Assembly: GCA_947462335.1 (NCBI GenBank)
Contig: OX381713.1
Location: 18,592,381 to 18,656,380, forward strand
Reading direction: 5' to 3'
Length of the DNA: 64,000 nt
Origin: Harmothoe impar
Lineage: Eukaryota > Annelida > Polychaeta > Phyllodocida > Polynoidae
A model generated the notes under the pieces. That model did no database searches. It saw only the letters and a program-made list of their open reading frames with translations, and had not been told where the DNA came from. Made by a program: the position numbers and the translations under genes. How positions within the stretch are numbered: the first letter of the stretch is position 1; each line of letters opens with the position of its first letter. Of the stretch, positions 44,705 to 54,196 are shown piece after piece.

Positions 44705-45928
44705 GGGGCCATCCATTAATTACATACGCACCAAGGGGGGGTGGGGGGGTTAGGCCAAATGCGTACAGATGCATACAGGGGGGGGGGGGTCTAGGCCCTT
44801 TTTTGCATACGCATTGTGTACGCATAGGGCCGATTTTTTGGTCATTTTGGACTAGAATTGGTACCATTTTAGGTCCAAATATCCAACCATCAACATTTTC
44901 TCAGAGAATTTTCCCAAAATATCATATATTTCTTATCCTTCCCCAATTAGCCATAAGCAAACTCGACCCCCTCCACCAAACTGAGTTCTGCTTTTGCAAA
45001 GTGCCCCCCCCCCCCGCCCATCCAGGAAATTGCATATGCCAGTGGAATGATGCATGGTCACGAGTCCTTAAATGGACCATATTTAGTTTTGATCATCCCA
45101 TCATAGAAGTTTATCAAGTTTTGTATGTACGTGTATGAAATTATATCATGTAATTATTTTTTGTGGGAGAATTTATTAATATCATGGGGGGGGGGTGTAG
45201 TTTCCTTCTTTTCTTGAGGGAGGGGGGAGTATTTCTCAATATCATGCAGTGGCAGATCCAGGATTGTCTAGAGAAGGGGTGCAAACCTGGCCAACCTCAA
45301 GTGACTATAGATCTGTTTCCTGAGCGCGAAGCGCATCAGTTATACTATGAGGGGTATGGGGGTATGCCCCCCAGAAAAAAATTGTTGATCTAGACTTGAA
45401 ATGGTGCACTCTCACGCATTTTAGGACCCCCCACCCCATCCAAATCAGGGGCCCTCAGTCAGGCCCTATGAATCATACTCCCCAACCTCTTTCCCTCTCT
45501 TTTCTTTTCTTGTCCTCCTCTTTTTTCTTTTGTGTGTGTGTGGGGGGGGGGGGGCGACGGGCCTTGCTCCGCCAATGTGTTATGTGGTGGAGGGGGCGTA
45601 TAGGTTACTTTAAGCTTATTGGTACCGTAGTGGGGATGGTCAGAAGGAAGTTATGAAGTCTCCAAACCCCACCCCCCCACCAAGAGTCAGATCGCCAAAA
45701 TAGACTGTCTTCCCCTACATACGCACCTATCAACACTTACAGTTTCTCAGTAAAATTGATAGCATCCCTTTATTTTATTGTGTGTGTGGGGGGGGGGGGG
45801 AGGGGTGAAAGTGAAATGAGTATGTACGCATGGGGGGGGGGTAGTTCAAATGCGTACATGGTGCAACAGGGGGGGTGGGGGGGTCTATTTTGGGCAAAAA
45901 TGTGCGTATGTAATTAATGGATGGCCCC
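44705..45928. mobile_element. 1.2-kb inverted-repeat element with TAT target duplication
   Basis: GGGGCCATCCATTAATTACA at the left and its exact inverse at the right, continuing into TACGCA. The 3-bp TAT flanks both ends (44702-44704, 45929-45931). G-runs next to TGCGTAC words sit inside both ends. The middle (about 45250-45390) contains a further mobile remnant with the CAGTGGCAGATCCAGGA word and a GAGCGCGAAGCGC hairpin. No transposase frame is visible. Confidence 0.85.
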
Positions 45929-46219
45929 TATGCATGCCTCATTGTAATGCATCTGTATGCAGTGATGGATATTGATGCTTTAAAATCGACTTCATTAGTC
46001 CCTGACTAAATTGTCTCTGTTTTACTCGAGCAGCTTTGCCATGCATATGTAGCACATATCGGAAGGAGTCAGCTGAACACACTCTACACTGACTATGATA
46101 ACATTTATTATGTGAAGTATGGGCGTACATTTTTATAGGAGTTAAATGGTACAGGCTCCATCTTTATTGGCAGTGCACGTAGTAAATGATGTTCAGTGAC
46201 AGAGGTGGCTCCTCACGTT

Positions 46220-46221
<2 letters not shown>

Positions 46222-46291
<70 letters not shown>
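46222..46291. repeat. (TC)n microsatellite
   Basis: About 35 uninterrupted TC dinucleotides. Confidence 0.98.
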
Positions 46292-46293
<2 letters not shown>

Positions 46294-46533
46294 TTCAAAT
46301 TTCTATCAGAATCGTTTACTCTCCTAACACATTTTCAGTCTAGCTAGACAGCTGCATGAAAAAAGTTTACATTAGACGTCAGTGACCATGGTGATAAACA
46401 TGTTCAGAGGCATTGTTAATCTCTGCTCAGAAGTTGTCTTGGATAGGATATTAGCAAGGTTTAGATCACGACGTGTACGGCAACGTGTACAGCATAGTGT
46501 ACGTCTACCACAATGCTAAAGGATGGGCTAGAA

Positions 46534-46861
46534 GCAGGCCCGTAACTAGCGGGGTCATCGTTTTGAACGAACCACCTCCCCTCCCTGAAGGAGAAAAAAG
46601 TGTTCAACCCTATCAGACTGTTAAAAGCACATAATTGTCTATATCTCATTTTTTACGGCTTGTAGATCGAACAATTATTAAGGATTCTAGAAACTATGAA
46701 AGAATGATGAGATACACAAAAATCAGCTTTCTCTTTAGATATATCACACTAAGATCCACCTCATATTAGAAAAGTCCAGTTCCACCATTGAAATAATTAT
46801 GTTAAATTCCACCATATCCAAAAACGAACCACCCCGCAAAGAGGGCTAGTCACGGGCCTGC
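46534..46861. mobile_element. 328-bp MITE with GAA target duplication
   Basis: Left GCAGGCCCGTAACTAGC and right GCTAGTCACGGGCCTGC are inverted with one mismatch. GAA flanks both sides (46531-46533, 46862-46864). GAACGAACCACC and AACGAACCACCCC both occur inside. Confidence 0.85.
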
Positions 46862-46869
46862 GAAGTTGC

Positions 46870-48400
46870 CGTACACGTTACGAGAAGGCATATCTAAACC
46901 TCGTTATTGTTCTATTTTCTCCTCCTGTCTGGCACATACCTCTTAAAGGGACCGTATATTATATATTTCAATATTGTGTGTATTTCTTTCATGCTTTTGT
47001 TGTGCATACTTGATATACAAATGTGAACAGTGAAATCAGGCAAAGAGAAAATTATGCGAGCAGGGCCTTAGCAAACGTAATGTCAGCACAGAGTTAAGCG
47101 ACCTTATAACACGCTCAGACGTGACACTCGTATATATAGTGTAGAGAGACACATTCAGTGTGACATGTGCTTCACAGAGACAGGGACGGCACAAATATAT
47201 GTGTAGTGTCTACTAGCCTCAATGCTTACAAGTGCATCACAGAGGGCATGGCTATATTATACAATAGTTTGCCATTTATTATAAACTGCTGTCAGTTTAG
47301 CCAACTTAAAGGTACATTGTAACTTACATATTGATTGCTGCTGAATGCATTTACATATGAATTATGCTATTCCATTATAGATTCAAATATATCAAGTGTG
47401 TCATTCCCTTAAATCTTTTTTAAATGTCATACCATATGCAGACACCACAGAGGATGATATGATTACTTTGTGATGAATAGCAAATTACTAATAGTGGTCT
47501 CTCTGTGATATTATAAAGACTTAACAGCTCTTAGTTTACATATACATATCAAGGATAACACATACTTCACTCATATACTATCAACAACTATCAACGAGTA
47601 CAATACACTTACAGACTTACTAGCTAATACCACCGCTCGCCACTGCGTGGTGTTGTACTACTGCTTGTGCATAATATGACCCACACTGCGGGTACAGACC
47701 ACTCTGGGTCGGTACTGCGGTAGTATCAACATCTATACTGTATGTATGCACGAATAAACCCAAACTACACACCTTTTTATTGCCAACTGTATTTTTCACT
47801 TATTGTCATGCATATTAATTCGTAGATCATAGTAGCTAATACTAAATGAATTTGGACAGGGCAACTGGTCTAGTAGTTCTGATTGACACCAGAGGCCACT
47901 ACTATACAATATCTTTTTCCAACAAAGCCAGATTAAATTTACATTATACAATAATGTGGTGAAACTATATACAAAATTGTTCAAAAATGTTTTAGATACA
48001 AGAATTTTGAGTTAAACCATGTAAAAACATCATATAATGTCATAGAGGCAAATGTTCTCTTCTAAACTTTATAAAAGGTTAATAACACTCTAGTTATAGA
48101 TAGCAACGTTTGTAATATGAACTATATAATATTATATAAAAACGTTTAAGCAGTGTTTCAAAGAAACGTTTTCCAGCAAACCCTGTAAAAAATTTGCAAA
48201 TGTTAAATAATATTTTTGTTGTTGAGTGGGGACGTTGCATTTCTTTTTTTTTCACACTGAATGTGATATTAGGAATGATCTATTTAAGAAGAATGTTCAA
48301 GACGGCAAAAAAAATCCCGAAAGACGCTTCCCAAGCAGAGATTGACCAGGCAACATTGAGCCTCTCAATGCTACTTGACATGATTGGCCACCGTCGGGCA
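46870..48400. other. Intergenic DNA; possible LTR-like tail
   Basis: No gene recognised. The GC-richer patch at about 47600-47790 ends with a canonical AATAAA (GCACGAATAAACCC) and resembles a transcript or LTR 3' end, but I could not find a partner. Confidence 0.35.
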
Positions 48401-48660
48401 ACCCAACCTCAGCCCACCTTGAGCAGCCCACTTTGAAACTGATCTTAGCCAAAATTGGGGAGCCAGATTGGGACCACACTTCAGCCCAGCCATCTGCCCA
48501 GCATAAACCCAAAACAGGCAACCCCCTTTGAAAACGATCTGAGCCTAAATCTGGCAGCCCACTTTGAAACTGATCTGAGCCCGAATCGGGCAGCCTGGTT
48601 AGAGTCACACTTCAGCCCAGGCATCTGGCCAACATGAAACCCAGCTCAGTTTTGCCCAAC
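48400..48660. repeat. Imperfect tandem repeat, about 129-bp period
   Basis: CACACTTCAGCCCAG recurs 129 bp apart, and (G)CAGCCCACTTTGAAACTGATC recurs inside. Confidence 0.6.
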
Positions 48661-49935
48661 TTCAAACAGCCAATCCGAGAGAGTATTAGAAAGCTCACAT
48701 CACATTTTAAATAGCAGGATGAATCTGCACTATAAATGATATAGTCCTTCTTTGCTTGGAAATTCAAACTGAAAATGACAACAAAGCATCCACTAAGCTA
48801 GGCACTTGGATAATTTTTTTTAAACGGTTACAATATATTCTGACTATAACCATGTGATAGAGCACATTGACCCCCTCTCAGAACATTTGGAATTACATTT
48901 GTATCCTAAGTAGAAGTGAAGAAATCAACCAGAACATGCATAGGCTGCAGAAGCAAGCTGATGCTATACAAATGTACACAGCCTGGTGTGGCAAATTGGC
49001 ACCAACTACTAGAGACACTCTGTTCTCTCTTTAATTGCAAGGTAACATGACATATCAGGCTTGCACAATGTTACAATGCTACTTGTGTATATATATATCT
49101 CATTGATTAAACCCAAATCCTACAATATGTGACTTGTATAGCACATTCTTTTATTGATTAAAATGAACAGTGATACCAGACACAGGTGGTGAAACCACAG
49201 ATCAGGTCTCAACCATGACTCACCGGTAACATCTGGTGTTAGGATCTAACATCTTACCAATAGGCTTACATAGGGATACCCAGACTGCTTAACACTGGTA
49301 CATCAAGACAGAACATGACTAATTTAGGGGAATGCAGGAAACCTCTTGGGATTCCACGCAGGAGGCTGGAAACGGACATGTAGCATACTATTGATGTGTA
49401 GAAAGAGGGCCGCATGTTAATACAAAGGGGCCATGAATATTTCAATGAAATTCGCTTAGATAAAGTTGACCTTTACATTTGGATAATTGCCATATTAGGA
49501 CTTACAATTAAATATATTCCCAATGATAAGTAGTGGATAGCCGGCTAAAAGACCTTTCCAATAAGCTAGTGCATGGTCTGTTATCTCTAATAGGAGCTGA
49601 ATAGGAGCAAAAACGAATAGGGTCATTTCAGACAGGCACTCATAAGGGTGCCAATTTTAGTGTGCCACCTGTGACTGCTGGTTTGAGCCCTGCAGTGCGG
49701 TTCTTCCAAGTGCCTAACTAAGCACTACCAATTCAGATAGATTAAAGTGAACTCCTACGCTGTGCCTCCACAATATAGACAGATAATAATTATACAGATA
49801 TTATGCTACTGCACTCTGGCCACAGGTCCTGCAAACTCTATGTATATCATACTCTGCCTGCGTGATGGGCCTATTGTTCATACCTTAGGTTGGATACTAT
49901 TATTATACTCATTCTACTTCTAGAGGAGGAGGGGC

Positions 49936-50020
49936 ATTAGTCTGGGAGGAGGTTATGGGCACAAGTCTGGGAGGAGGTTATGGGCACAGGTCTGGGAGGA
50001 GGTTATCTGGTTATGGGGAC
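49936..50020. repeat. GTCTGGGAGGAGGTTATGGG minisatellite
   Basis: A unit of about 26 bp is repeated three times, with decayed copies continuing to about 50070. Confidence 0.85.
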
Positions 50021-50104
50021 TAATCTGCGAAGAGGTTATATGAACTAGCTCAAGTATTAGAGGAGGTTATGAGAACTCTTTCTTATTTAAAATCCTACTT
50101 TCAG

Positions 50105-50190
50105 TGAGATTTATTGGGATTCGAACCCGTACAGGCATGACCCTGCACTCTCCAGTCCAGCTCTCTAACCACATTGCTACAAAGGAAGGA
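50105..50190 (-). repeat. tRNA-derived SINE-like head
   Basis: Read on the minus strand, TGGTTAGAGAGCTGG (A-box-like) is followed by GGTTCGAATCC, an exact RNA polymerase III B box. The acceptor stem does not close as a real tRNA, so a SINE head or tRNA relic is more likely. Confidence 0.5.
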
Positions 50191-50306
50191 TTTTAATGAT
50201 TAGGGATGACCCACTGATCAGGCACTAAAACACTGTATAATAGTATAAATACTGTCTGGGCTAATCATCTGTTACTCTCTAACTTTAGGCTCTTATACTT
50301 CACTTT

Positions 50307-50312
50307 AGGGTA
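50307..50312. repeat. Target site duplication AGGGTA, left
   Basis: Identical to 61380-61385. A 6-bp duplication is the known hallmark of Polinton/Maverick integration. Confidence 0.95.
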
Positions 50313-50750
50313 AGTAGTATAGTATGTATCGGAACGGGACTATGGTTAACTACTGTTTATTACTCAATCGACATGCAGCCAATCAGAGGCCGCCATTTGG
50401 TCACGTGACCCGTTGCCATGGTAACGTGACCTACTTAGGGCTCTCAGCCAATCAGAAGCCAGCATTCTGGGTGACCTACTGACCTACTTAGAAGCTCTCA
50501 GCCAATCAGAGGCTGGCATTCTGGTAACCATGGTAACGTGACCTACTTACGTCACGTGACCTACTTAGGCTCAGCCAATCAGAAGCTGGCATTCTGGTAA
50601 CTAGGGTAACGTGACCTACTTAGGGTTTGTTTGTAAACAACACCACGTGGCTCTCTTGTTTGTAAACAACACCACGTGACACGTGACTGTTTGTAAACAA
50701 ACAAACAAAAAAGTTATGTAACTTATATATAGAAATAAAAACACAACAAG
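50313..50750. repeat. Polinton left terminal inverted repeat
   Basis: 438 bp, matching 60960-61379 in reverse complement with about eight substitutions and an 18-bp length difference near its inner end. It contains internal repeats of CAGCCAATCAGA, GTAACGTGACCTACTTA and TGTTTGTAAACAA. Confidence 0.95.
50379..50700. promoter_or_regulatory. CCAAT / E-box / forkhead-motif array inside the left TIR
   Basis: CCAAT lies at 50379, 50448, 50502 and 50575, each inside CAGCCAATCAGA. CACGTG lies at about 50402, 50553, 50644, 50673 and 50680. The palindrome TGTTTGTAAACAA occurs at about 50628, 50658 and 50688. This is the density expected of an animal enhancer or promoter, and the right TIR repeats it in mirror image. 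Confidence 0.6.
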
Positions 50751-50777
50751 ATAATTTTTTTTTTTTTCACATTATTC

Positions 50778-50783
50778 TTTATT
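50778..50783 (-). terminator. Candidate poly(A) signal of the minus-strand array
   Basis: AATAAA on the minus strand, just after the last ORF and just before the left TIR. Confidence 0.5.
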
Positions 50784-50811
50784 TTCATTTCAATCAAAAA
50801 AACACACAAGT

Positions 50812-51111
50812 TTATGCTTTTTTAGCTCGCTTCTTCGATTTGCAACAACCCAACAGGCCGCAAAGTCTCACGCCGCCGTCACTCGCACCACCACACCCCG
50901 GACGACTTCTCTCCAATAGACATTGCACGACTTTGGATAAATCCAACACCATTTCGGCAAGGCAGAGAATCTTTGCCTCCATGAAACGGCCGCCATCGCA
51001 ACAACCCGTCACAACAGCATCATCGATAGCTTCTGACTCACTGTCCGGTCGCTCAGCTTTGGGATTTTGCTCATGCGCATGACGCACTTCTTGGGGTTTC
51101 TTGTTCGACAT
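50812..51111 (-). CDS. Small terminal Polinton ORF, 99 aa
   Basis: I do not recognise this protein. It starts inside the 3' end of the protease (overlap about 100 bp) and ends about 60 bp before the TIR. The N-terminal half is acidic and polar. The C-terminal quarter is Cys/Gly-rich and ends in a Lys/Arg cluster (CCKSKKRAKKA). It could be a genuine overlapping gene or a chance frame in the former protease 3' region. Confidence 0.4.
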   Translation of the reverse strand: MSNKKPQEVRHAHEQNPKAERPDSESEAIDDAVVTGCCDGGRFMEAKILCLAEMVLDLSKVVQCLLERSRPGCGGASDGGVRLCGLLGCCKSKKRAKKA

Positions 51112-51418
51112 GCTTCAATTAGGAAATGAACGCAATGAGGTCCACAGGTGTCAGCAGAAGTGTCTTGTAGTTGAACGCGGTTTCTTTGCCACTTGAACGG
51201 AGCAGAGCGTTCCACGAAAGACAAGAACTCCGCACTCAGCTCGACACGTAAAACGCCACCCAATGCTGACCTGGTAAATGTTGCGGATCTCTGTTGCTCA
51301 CGAAACAAGTGTCTTTGATAGGGTGCTTCGGAATAGTGTCACAAGAGAAAACACCAAGGAAACGATGTTTTGTGTGAACGTTTTCCTTCAACACTCTGCT
51401 TATTTCAAGCGTGTTCAT
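51009..51418 (-). pseudogene. Adenovirus-type cysteine protease, frameshifted
   Basis: Polinton proteases are relatives of adenovirus maturation protease and process capsid precursors. The N-terminal part starts at the ATG at 51416-51418 and carries the catalytic His region (GQHWVAFYV, His about residue 52). That frame ends at 51236. The C-terminal part continues in another frame to 51009, with the oxyanion Gln and nucleophile Cys region (QLQDTSADTCGPHCVHFL, Cys codon about 51144-51146). The change of frame falls at about 51236-51262. The acidic catalytic residue expected just after it is not recognisable. A sequencing error is possible. Confidence 0.85.
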
Positions 51419-51447
51419 ACGATACGCTAAGTACCGCTGTCTTGTCT

Positions 51448-52755
51448 TCAGTTCATGTGGTAGTCGGTGATGGGGTGTCGATCTCGGGTCAGCTCGACGA
51501 CGTTGTCGTACACCAAGTAGAGTAGCACCGTTGTTGTCGCTTGTAGCGCCGAGCGGAAATTGACTTCCACCCTCAGCTGACCCGCTCTTATAAGGTTCAC
51601 GCGACACCCGTCGTGCGATCTGTCTGGGGTTAAATCGAGGGGGAACACCGTGTAACCGTTCAGGAATTGATCGTATGAAATACCGCAGGAGCGCGTGCCC
51701 TCGTACATCCCCGTTTCCGTGTGTAGCGCCAAGTACTCTCTCACGGCCGCTTTGGTCTTAAAGTCGGGCACGTAGGCGTCGTTCGGCACTTTCTGATCGT
51801 TCACTATCACTTGAAGCGAGCTGATGTCGTAATGCTTCATCTCGAACGGGTTCTTGGTGTAGCTACCGTTGAAGGCGTCGTGGTCTAGGAAGCAAATCAT
51901 CATCGACTTGGGAAGCTGGCCTGTGTTGGAGTGCGTGTAGCTGTGATCTCTGTTACCTTGAGGGATGGCGTACGTCGTCACCTCCACTCTGTTCACCGGG
52001 TAGTCGAAGGGACCGTGTTCTATCACCGCTCTCTCGTGCGTTTCCGCTACAGCGTCCGCCACCAACACGCGTCGCACGTAGAGCTTTGCTTTGTAGATCT
52101 TCAAGCTGTAGCCTGCGTCAGCGGCGCACATCAGATAGAAAGAGGGCGCTGCCTGTTTCAGAGTGAGATTGATTTCTGTCTCTCCAACGATGAGCTTCGG
52201 TTGATGAGCCAGGTCAAAGTGCAGTCGCGCCATCAGCGAAAAGCGCTTGTTGGAGATTAGCTTCCTGCGCGCTTTGTACCCCGCATTCGCGTCAGTCAAC
52301 GCGTCAAACTGACCAGGCGTATCTTCATGCCACCCCTGGGCGCTCATGACGCCGTTCTTCACGTCTTTGTTGTAGTTGAGTAACCCTTCCAAGTAAGCTC
52401 GGTAAGGGTAGGTCTCGGTGTTGCCAGACACTTTGAAACCGCCGATGGAGACTTGGACGTCTTTGAAGAGCGAGTGAGCCAAGTTGTTCACCGGAGCTAC
52501 CGCGTCGGTGTCCTCGAGCGCCGCTCCGTTCGGTTTCAGCACTTGACATTCCAGATGAAGGTAATTCTCGTTCAGGTCTGTGTACTCTTGCGACTTGTTG
52601 ATGGTGAAATTTATGTTACCTCCATCCTCTAAAGAGTTTTTTGTTTCTATCCCCAGGAAAGACGACTTTAAGATAGTAGTCTGAGTCGGCGCTACGGTGT
52701 GCAGGTCAAGCTCAGAGAGCGTGCACTCGTTACTGCTCTCGTGTACGTAAGCCAT
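51448..52755 (-). CDS. Polinton major capsid protein (double jelly-roll type)
   Basis: 435 residues, uninterrupted. It has the order of motifs of Polinton major capsid proteins. An N-terminal arm is followed by YTDLNENYLHLECQV, then APVNNLAHSLFKDVQVSIGG, then YRAYLEGLLNY in the first half. Later come LHFDLAHQPKLIVG, the YVRRV segment, YPVNRVEV, NPFEM, and FPLDLTPD near the end. The family folds as two jelly-rolls and forms the hexameric capsomers of an icosahedral particle. It has its own TATA-type promoter about 55 bp upstream and is followed, about 30 bp on, by the protease. All expected regions are present, so the gene looks functional. Confidence 0.93.
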   Translation of the reverse strand: MAYVHESSNECTLSELDLHTVAPTQTTILKSSFLGIETKNSLEDGGNINFTINKSQEYTDLNENYLHLECQVLKPNGAALEDTDAVAPVNNLAHSLFKDVQVSIGGFKVSGNTETYPYRAYLEGLLNYNKDVKNGVMSAQGWHEDTPGQFDALTDANAGYKARRKLISNKRFSLMARLHFDLAHQPKLIVGETEINLTLKQAAPSFYLMCAADAGYSLKIYKAKLYVRRVLVADAVAETHERAVIEHGPFDYPVNRVEVTTYAIPQGNRDHSYTHSNTGQLPKSMMICFLDHDAFNGSYTKNPFEMKHYDISSLQVIVNDQKVPNDAYVPDFKTKAAVREYLALHTETGMYEGTRSCGISYDQFLNGYTVFPLDLTPDRSHDGCRVNLIRAGQLRVEVNFRSALQATTTVLLYLVYDNVVELTRDRHPITDYHMN

Positions 52756-52803
52756 TGTGTTCTCTCTTCACGCGGACGACAGACTGACGCCGGCCGCCTC
52801 CAG

Positions 52804-52822
52804 TCTTTTTATTTATACCTGA
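52804..52822 (-). promoter_or_regulatory. TATA-type promoter of the major capsid gene
   Basis: On the minus strand the sequence reads GGTATAAATAAAAAGACTGG, about 55 bp before the ATG. The word GGTAT(A/C)AATAAAAAG also precedes the ATPase. Confidence 0.7.
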
Positions 52823-52834
52823 ACGCCTAGGCGC

Positions 52835-53260
52835 TTACCGGTCGAATACATCCCCTCTACGTCTCTTGCAAGAGCCACCGCCCGTCTGAGGAGAATGCCG
52901 GCGACGTTTCGACCCTTTCTTAGACGCGACAGTCGTCTTTCCTCCCGAGAACGCCGTACTCGCCAGTCTCTTCAGAGCGCCTGCGCCTCGGTCTTTCACG
53001 CTGCTCTTTAAAGTCCGACCCGCCAGCACATCTTTAGCTACGCCCACACCGGCGCGGAGCAGCGTTTTTCCCACCGACTTCAATAGCGGGGTAGCCGAGC
53101 GCATCAGACCTAACAGAGCGCCGCCCAAACCGTGCCCGCTCTGGAAAGAGCGCCCGCTGTACACGTTGATGCCGTTGCCCAGCTGCGCGTTGTAGTAATC
53201 GCTGTACCCTCTGCCGACGGTGCGCCTGGGTGGAAAGTACGGAACGCGTTGACGCATCAT
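52835..53260 (-). CDS. Basic glycine-rich Polinton protein (core or minor capsid), 141 aa
   Basis: The N-terminus is aromatic and basic (VPYFPPRRTVGRGYSDYYN). The middle has a Gly-rich motif and amphipathic helix (GHGLGGALLGLMRSATPLLK, then KTLLRAGVGVAKDVLAG). The C-terminus is strongly basic (KKGSKRRRH, CKRRRGD). Small proteins with this G-x-G, PLLKS, and DVLAG layout recur in Polintons next to capsid genes, and their membrane-active or nucleic-acid-binding part recalls adenovirus small core proteins. The exact role is inferred, not known. It sits between the minor and major capsid genes. Confidence 0.75.
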   Translation of the reverse strand: MMRQRVPYFPPRRTVGRGYSDYYNAQLGNGINVYSGRSFQSGHGLGGALLGLMRSATPLLKSVGKTLLRAGVGVAKDVLAGRTLKSSVKDRGAGALKRLASTAFSGGKTTVASKKGSKRRRHSPQTGGGSCKRRRGDVFDR

Positions 53261-53317
53261 TTTTCTCTCTTTCAGCGCTCAATAGGTCTCAGATGAAGTG
53301 TCACGGTCACCTCGCCT

Positions 53318-54175
53318 CTACCAAATGGGATGGAATGACCGGATCGGTCTCTTAAATAGATGCCGACCTCGGTAAACCTCTTGGATTTCAAGGGGAAATA
53401 ATCCAAATGCGAGATGCGGAGTCAGCAGGACAGCACAGTGTCTCGGCGGTTTGATGGTGACGCGTTTCGTCTTGGCGTCGTACGATAAGATCCGCATCGG
53501 TTTGAGCAAGAAGCTGGCGCCCTCTAGTCTGTCATCTCGCAACGTCTCACTCAAGCGCTCGAGAAGGGTGTGGTTGCTTCCGGTGAAAATAGGAGGTATC
53601 TGGAATATGTTTGGCATGAAACTGCGCACTCCCATGTCTTTCTCCATCTTTTCGATCATCTGTCTTGCTTGATCGCTGATCGCCTTCTTCTTCACCGCCG
53701 GGGACAATAACTGCTTGTATACGGCATTCGTCTGTCTCAAGTCGACCTCTCTCTTGAACCTTTTTGTTTCCGGTTTCAATCGCTGCTCTTCCGACGTGTC
53801 TGATATCTCTTCCACCGTTACATAGCTCGCTTCCTTCCAGCTCAGCGGGTATTTTGAGCTGAACGTTAGCTTGCTCAGACCGTTCGCGTTTTTCATTCTC
53901 TTCCAGTCTACCTGCGGTTTTCTTCCTTCGGCGAATACAGTCTCTTTTAAAACGTTGATCGCCTCCTCTAGCGAACCCTTGGTGCGCAGAGGAACAACGA
54001 TGATCAAGTCGTCGTCGTGCACGTTAGTCCATTCTGTAGGGAGGATGATCTCAGTCAGAGCCGCTTCGTACGCTTCGGGCAGAAGGAGCGGCGAGTCGAA
54101 GTGAGTTCCGAAAGACGTCAAGCTGTTGTCAGGATAATACTCCATAGAGCTGTTGCTAGGTAGGGTGATGTTCAT
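53318..54175 (-). CDS. Polinton minor capsid protein (penton-like)
   Basis: 285 residues beginning MNITLPSNSSMEYYPDN, then SLTSFGTHFDSPLLL and ALTEIILPTEW. This is the family N-terminal signature (ITLPSNSS ... N ... F ... L ... EVALTEI) of Polinton minor capsid proteins, which are single jelly-roll proteins thought to occupy capsid vertices. The Lys/Glu-rich middle is a likely linker. The C-terminal part ends SFHPIW, somewhat short of what I would expect, so a late frameshift cannot be excluded. It starts 21 bp after the integrase stop, in the same direction. Confidence 0.85.
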   Translation of the reverse strand: MNITLPSNSSMEYYPDNSLTSFGTHFDSPLLLPEAYEAALTEIILPTEWTNVHDDDLIIVVPLRTKGSLEEAINVLKETVFAEGRKPQVDWKRMKNANGLSKLTFSSKYPLSWKEASYVTVEEISDTSEEQRLKPETKRFKREVDLRQTNAVYKQLLSPAVKKKAISDQARQMIEKMEKDMGVRSFMPNIFQIPPIFTGSNHTLLERLSETLRDDRLEGASFLLKPMRILSYDAKTKRVTIKPPRHCAVLLTPHLAFGLFPLEIQEVYRGRHLFKRPIRSFHPIW

Positions 54176-54196
54176 TTTTTTTTTTTTTCTTTTTTT

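Noticed and set aside
50105..50190. Functional tRNA gene
   Set aside because: The B box is perfect but the acceptor and anticodon stems do not form properly; a SINE head is more likely.
51931..52260. Plus-strand ORFs opposite the Polinton capsid, integrase and 387-residue genes
   Set aside because: Shadows of well-identified minus-strand genes.
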